From Paenibacillus aestuarii (GTDB lineage: Bacteria; Bacillota; Bacilli; Paenibacillales; NBRC-103111), in NCBI RefSeq assembly GCF_027789125.1, contig NZ_JAQFVF010000018.1:1-64000 (forward strand): DNA of 64,000 nucleotides. The letters run 5' to 3'. Numbering within the stretch: the stretch's first letter is position 1; each line of letters begins with the position of its first letter. The notes below the pieces were generated by a model. The model was given only the letters and a program-made list of their open reading frames with translations, was not told the DNA's origin and did not search any database. Positions 62,203-64,000 of the stretch are shown one piece after another. The position numbers were made by a program, and so were the translations under genes.

Positions 62203-64000
62203 ATGATTAGGGATCTGATTCTAAACTTTTGCTTAATCACCATCTTCATGTTCTTCTCTGTAGCCTTCATCTATAAAATCAAACCTGTTATCCGAAATTC
62301 TTGGAGTTACAAGTGGAAGATTGGACTATTTCAAGGCGTTGCGGGCGTGATCCTGATGTGTGCAGGCATTCATATTGAAGAATCTCTCATTATTGACTTC
62401 AGAGCATTCCCGATCCTAGTAGCTTCTTATTTGGGAGGTCCGCTCTCAGCATTCGTCTCCGCTATCATCATTATTTTGACCCGTTTATTTTTCGCTTTTT
62501 CCGCAAAAGTTATGATTAAAGCTGCGATTACGCTCTTGATGATTTGTATCACCAGTATTGTAGCGAAACGCTATGTCACGAAATACTGGGCCTTCTGGCT
62601 CGTCGCGGTGTCTAGTGCGAGTATTATTCTTTTTCTGTACTTGCTATCCATGCAGTTTTCATTAACCTACCAAATTATTCCGTATATCATTACATTTCAA
62701 ATAGGCGGTGTTTTTGTCGCATTTGTCATGTATTACTTAATCAATTCACAGCTGTTGAAGCAGAAATTTGACGTCTTGCAGATGGATTTGCTGGAAATTC
62801 TTCAATCGCAAGCTGGGTTGACGTACAAGGTGGTCAAAGAAAATGGCAAGGATGTCTACGACTTTGCCGGCGGGGATCTATCGCGGGAACTAGGAATCCC
62901 TGCCGAGAATTTGGTAGGCCGGTCTGTCGAGCATATTCGTCGTATGTATACACCGACGCTGCACAAACTTCTAGACACAGAGATGGAGAAGGCTTGGCAA
63001 GGACAACCTGTATCTTTTGAAGCCAATATAGCCAATCATACGGTGATCATTTCATTAAAGCCGATTTATGAGGAGAATGAAGTACAGGCGATCATCGGGT
63101 CAGTAACCAAAATAACGGAGCGCAAGCGATCGGAAGAAAAGCTCGCGGAAAGTGAAGAGTTATATCGTTCAATCGTCGAAGGCTCTTATAATTTGATTTT
63201 TCGCTTACAGATTGATGGCAAGATTACGTCCGTCAACCAACGGGTTCGAGAGATTTGTCAGATGGAAGATCGTCAGATTCTTGGCATGCGCTTAGATGAG
63301 GTTTTTCCTTCAGGGGAGCACATTCATGCTTTCGCTTATTACTTTGATCAAGCGGTACAAATGGGCACGGCACAGCATTTTGAGTGCAGTCTGCATGTAA
63401 AGGTTCAAAAGATCGATTTCAATGTCATCTTGAGTCCGTTCTATATGAATCATTCGATCATTGGAATCACTTGCACGATGCACGATGTCACGGATATCAA
63501 GAAACGAAAGGAAGCCGACGAGGCAAATCAGGCCAAAAGTGAATTTTTGGCTCGCATGAGCCATGAAATCCGCACGCCGTTAAGCGGTGTGATCGGTCTT
63601 TCGGAGTTATTACAACGAACGGAGATGTCTCCGGTGCAGCAGGATTATTTACACAAAATTTTATATTCGTCTCACACACTGATGGGCATTATTAACGACG
63701 TGCTGGACTTCTCCAAAATCGAATCCGGCAAAATTGAGTTGGATCAAGAAGAATTTAACGTCTGCGAAATGATGCAGGGATTATCCGATATGTTAAGTGC
63801 GCTAATCGGGCAAAAGCAGCTGAAATTCATTATCGACACTTCTCCGGATATACCGGAAACGCTCATTGGCGACTCTCTGCGAATCGAGCAAATTATGATC
63901 AACCTGATCAATAATGCTATCAAGTTTACAGAGCAGGGATATATTTTCGTTAAAGTAGAGCCTGTCCGTCATGAGGATGAGCTGATTTATGTGGAATTTT
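62203..64000 (+). CDS. Multidomain sensor histidine kinase (5TM, PAS, HisKA), cut by window end
   Basis: 599 complete codons are visible and the frame is still open at 64000. Order: about six hydrophobic segments of the 5TMR-LYT type (residues 5-190, with the GVAGVILMCAGIHIE and SYLGGPLSAF blocks), two PAS domains (about 200-315 and 325-440), a HisKA domain with His454 in ARMSHEIRTPLSG, and the HATPase beginning near 560 (INLINNAIKFTEQG). A receiver or HPt domain may follow beyond the window. GGGGGCGGAG precedes ATG 62203. It is divergent from the NarL-type kinase gene. Confidence 0.85.
   Translation, partial: MIRDLILNFCLITIFMFFSVAFIYKIKPVIRNSWSYKWKIGLFQGVAGVILMCAGIHIEESLIIDFRAFPILVASYLGGPLSAFVSAIIIILTRLFFAFSAKVMIKAAITLLMICITSIVAKRYVTKYWAFWLVAVSSASIILFLYLLSMQFSLTYQIIPYIITFQIGGVFVAFVMYYLINSQLLKQKFDVLQMDLLEILQSQAGLTYKVVKENGKDVYDFAGGDLSRELGIPAENLVGRSVEHIRRMYTPTLHKLLDTEMEKAWQGQPVSFEANIANHTVIISLKPIYEENEVQAIIGSVTKITERKRSEEKLAESEELYRSIVEGSYNLIFRLQIDGKITSVNQRVREICQMEDRQILGMRLDEVFPSGEHIHAFAYYFDQAVQMGTAQHFECSLHVKVQKIDFNVILSPFYMNHSIIGITCTMHDVTDIKKRKEADEANQAKSEFLARMSHEIRTPLSGVIGLSELLQRTEMSPVQQDYLHKILYSSHTLMGIINDVLDFSKIESGKIELDQEEFNVCEMMQGLSDMLSALIGQKQLKFIIDTSPDIPETLIGDSLRIEQIMINLINNAIKFTEQGYIFVKVEPVRHEDELIYVEF

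Noticed and set aside
1-64000. CRISPR arrays, rRNA/tRNA genes, insertion sequences, integrases or prophage genes
   Set aside because: Looked for; no short-spacer repeat arrays, tRNA-like cloverleafs, transposase or integrase motifs were recognised. The only tandem repeats are the 163-bp array and very short leader repeats.

Overview
The window looks like a chromosomal segment from a Paenibacillus-type Firmicute. Supporting this are strong AGGAGG-type ribosome binding sites, frequent GTG/TTG starts, rho-independent terminators, CcpA cre boxes, a YesM/YesN two-component pair and MocR/PdxR regulators. No rRNA, tRNA, insertion sequence, prophage or CRISPR array was found.

Layout. Bases 1-351 hold a 163-bp tandem repeat. 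Next come a DinG-like iron-sulfur helicase and a convergent SgrR-type regulator (495-4239), a DUF4173 membrane protein, a possible tiny minus-strand gene, glutamate racemase and a DUF1871-like protein (4381-7332). A carbohydrate block spans 7756-23426. It contains an ABC importer (binding lipoprotein plus two permeases, no ATPase), a second binding lipoprotein followed by a YesM kinase and YesN regulator, and a seven-gene catabolic operon: three SDR dehydrogenases, two paralogous TIM-barrel proteins, a YjhG/YagF-type aldonate dehydratase and a FAH-family hydrolase. The importer and the catabolic operon share a near-identical promoter architecture. The most economical reading is a non-phosphorylative pentose (or related aldose/aldonate) pathway ending in a 2,4-diketo-3-deoxy acid that is hydrolysed to pyruvate plus a small hydroxy acid.

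Bases 23670-33445 encode a branched-chain acyl-CoA module: acyl-CoA dehydrogenase, fused isobutyryl-CoA mutase IcmF, branched-chain 2-oxoacid dehydrogenase E1alpha/E1beta/E2, thiolase, and the adenosyltransferase that makes the coenzyme B12 used by IcmF. Bases 33540-38799 hold a ClpP-like protease, an MreB paralog with altered phosphate-2 residues, a leucine-rich-repeat gene with two pentapeptide-repeat genes, and an EamA exporter divergent from a MocR regulator.

Bases 40479-53713 are an ethanolamine utilisation (eut) microcompartment operon: EutL, two BMC-H shell proteins, EutE, PduL, an unrecognised protein, EutN, EutS, EutP, the EutW/EutV ANTAR pair, EutA, EutB, EutC, a 42-residue membrane peptide and an APC permease in place of EutH. 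The leader upstream of eutL can fold into two hexaloop hairpins whose first stem excludes a terminator, as expected for EutV control. PduL and the unrecognised protein share a small module like the EutT N-terminus. EutT itself is absent, but the nearby PduO-type adenosyltransferase could supply coenzyme B12.

The right end holds a GNAT acetyltransferase, two small membrane proteins, a second MocR regulator, a lone ketosynthase-like protein with an altered catalytic triad, a GGDEF/EAL protein and two divergent sensor kinases, the last cut by the window end. Starts were chosen by Shine-Dalgarno spacing and are inferences.
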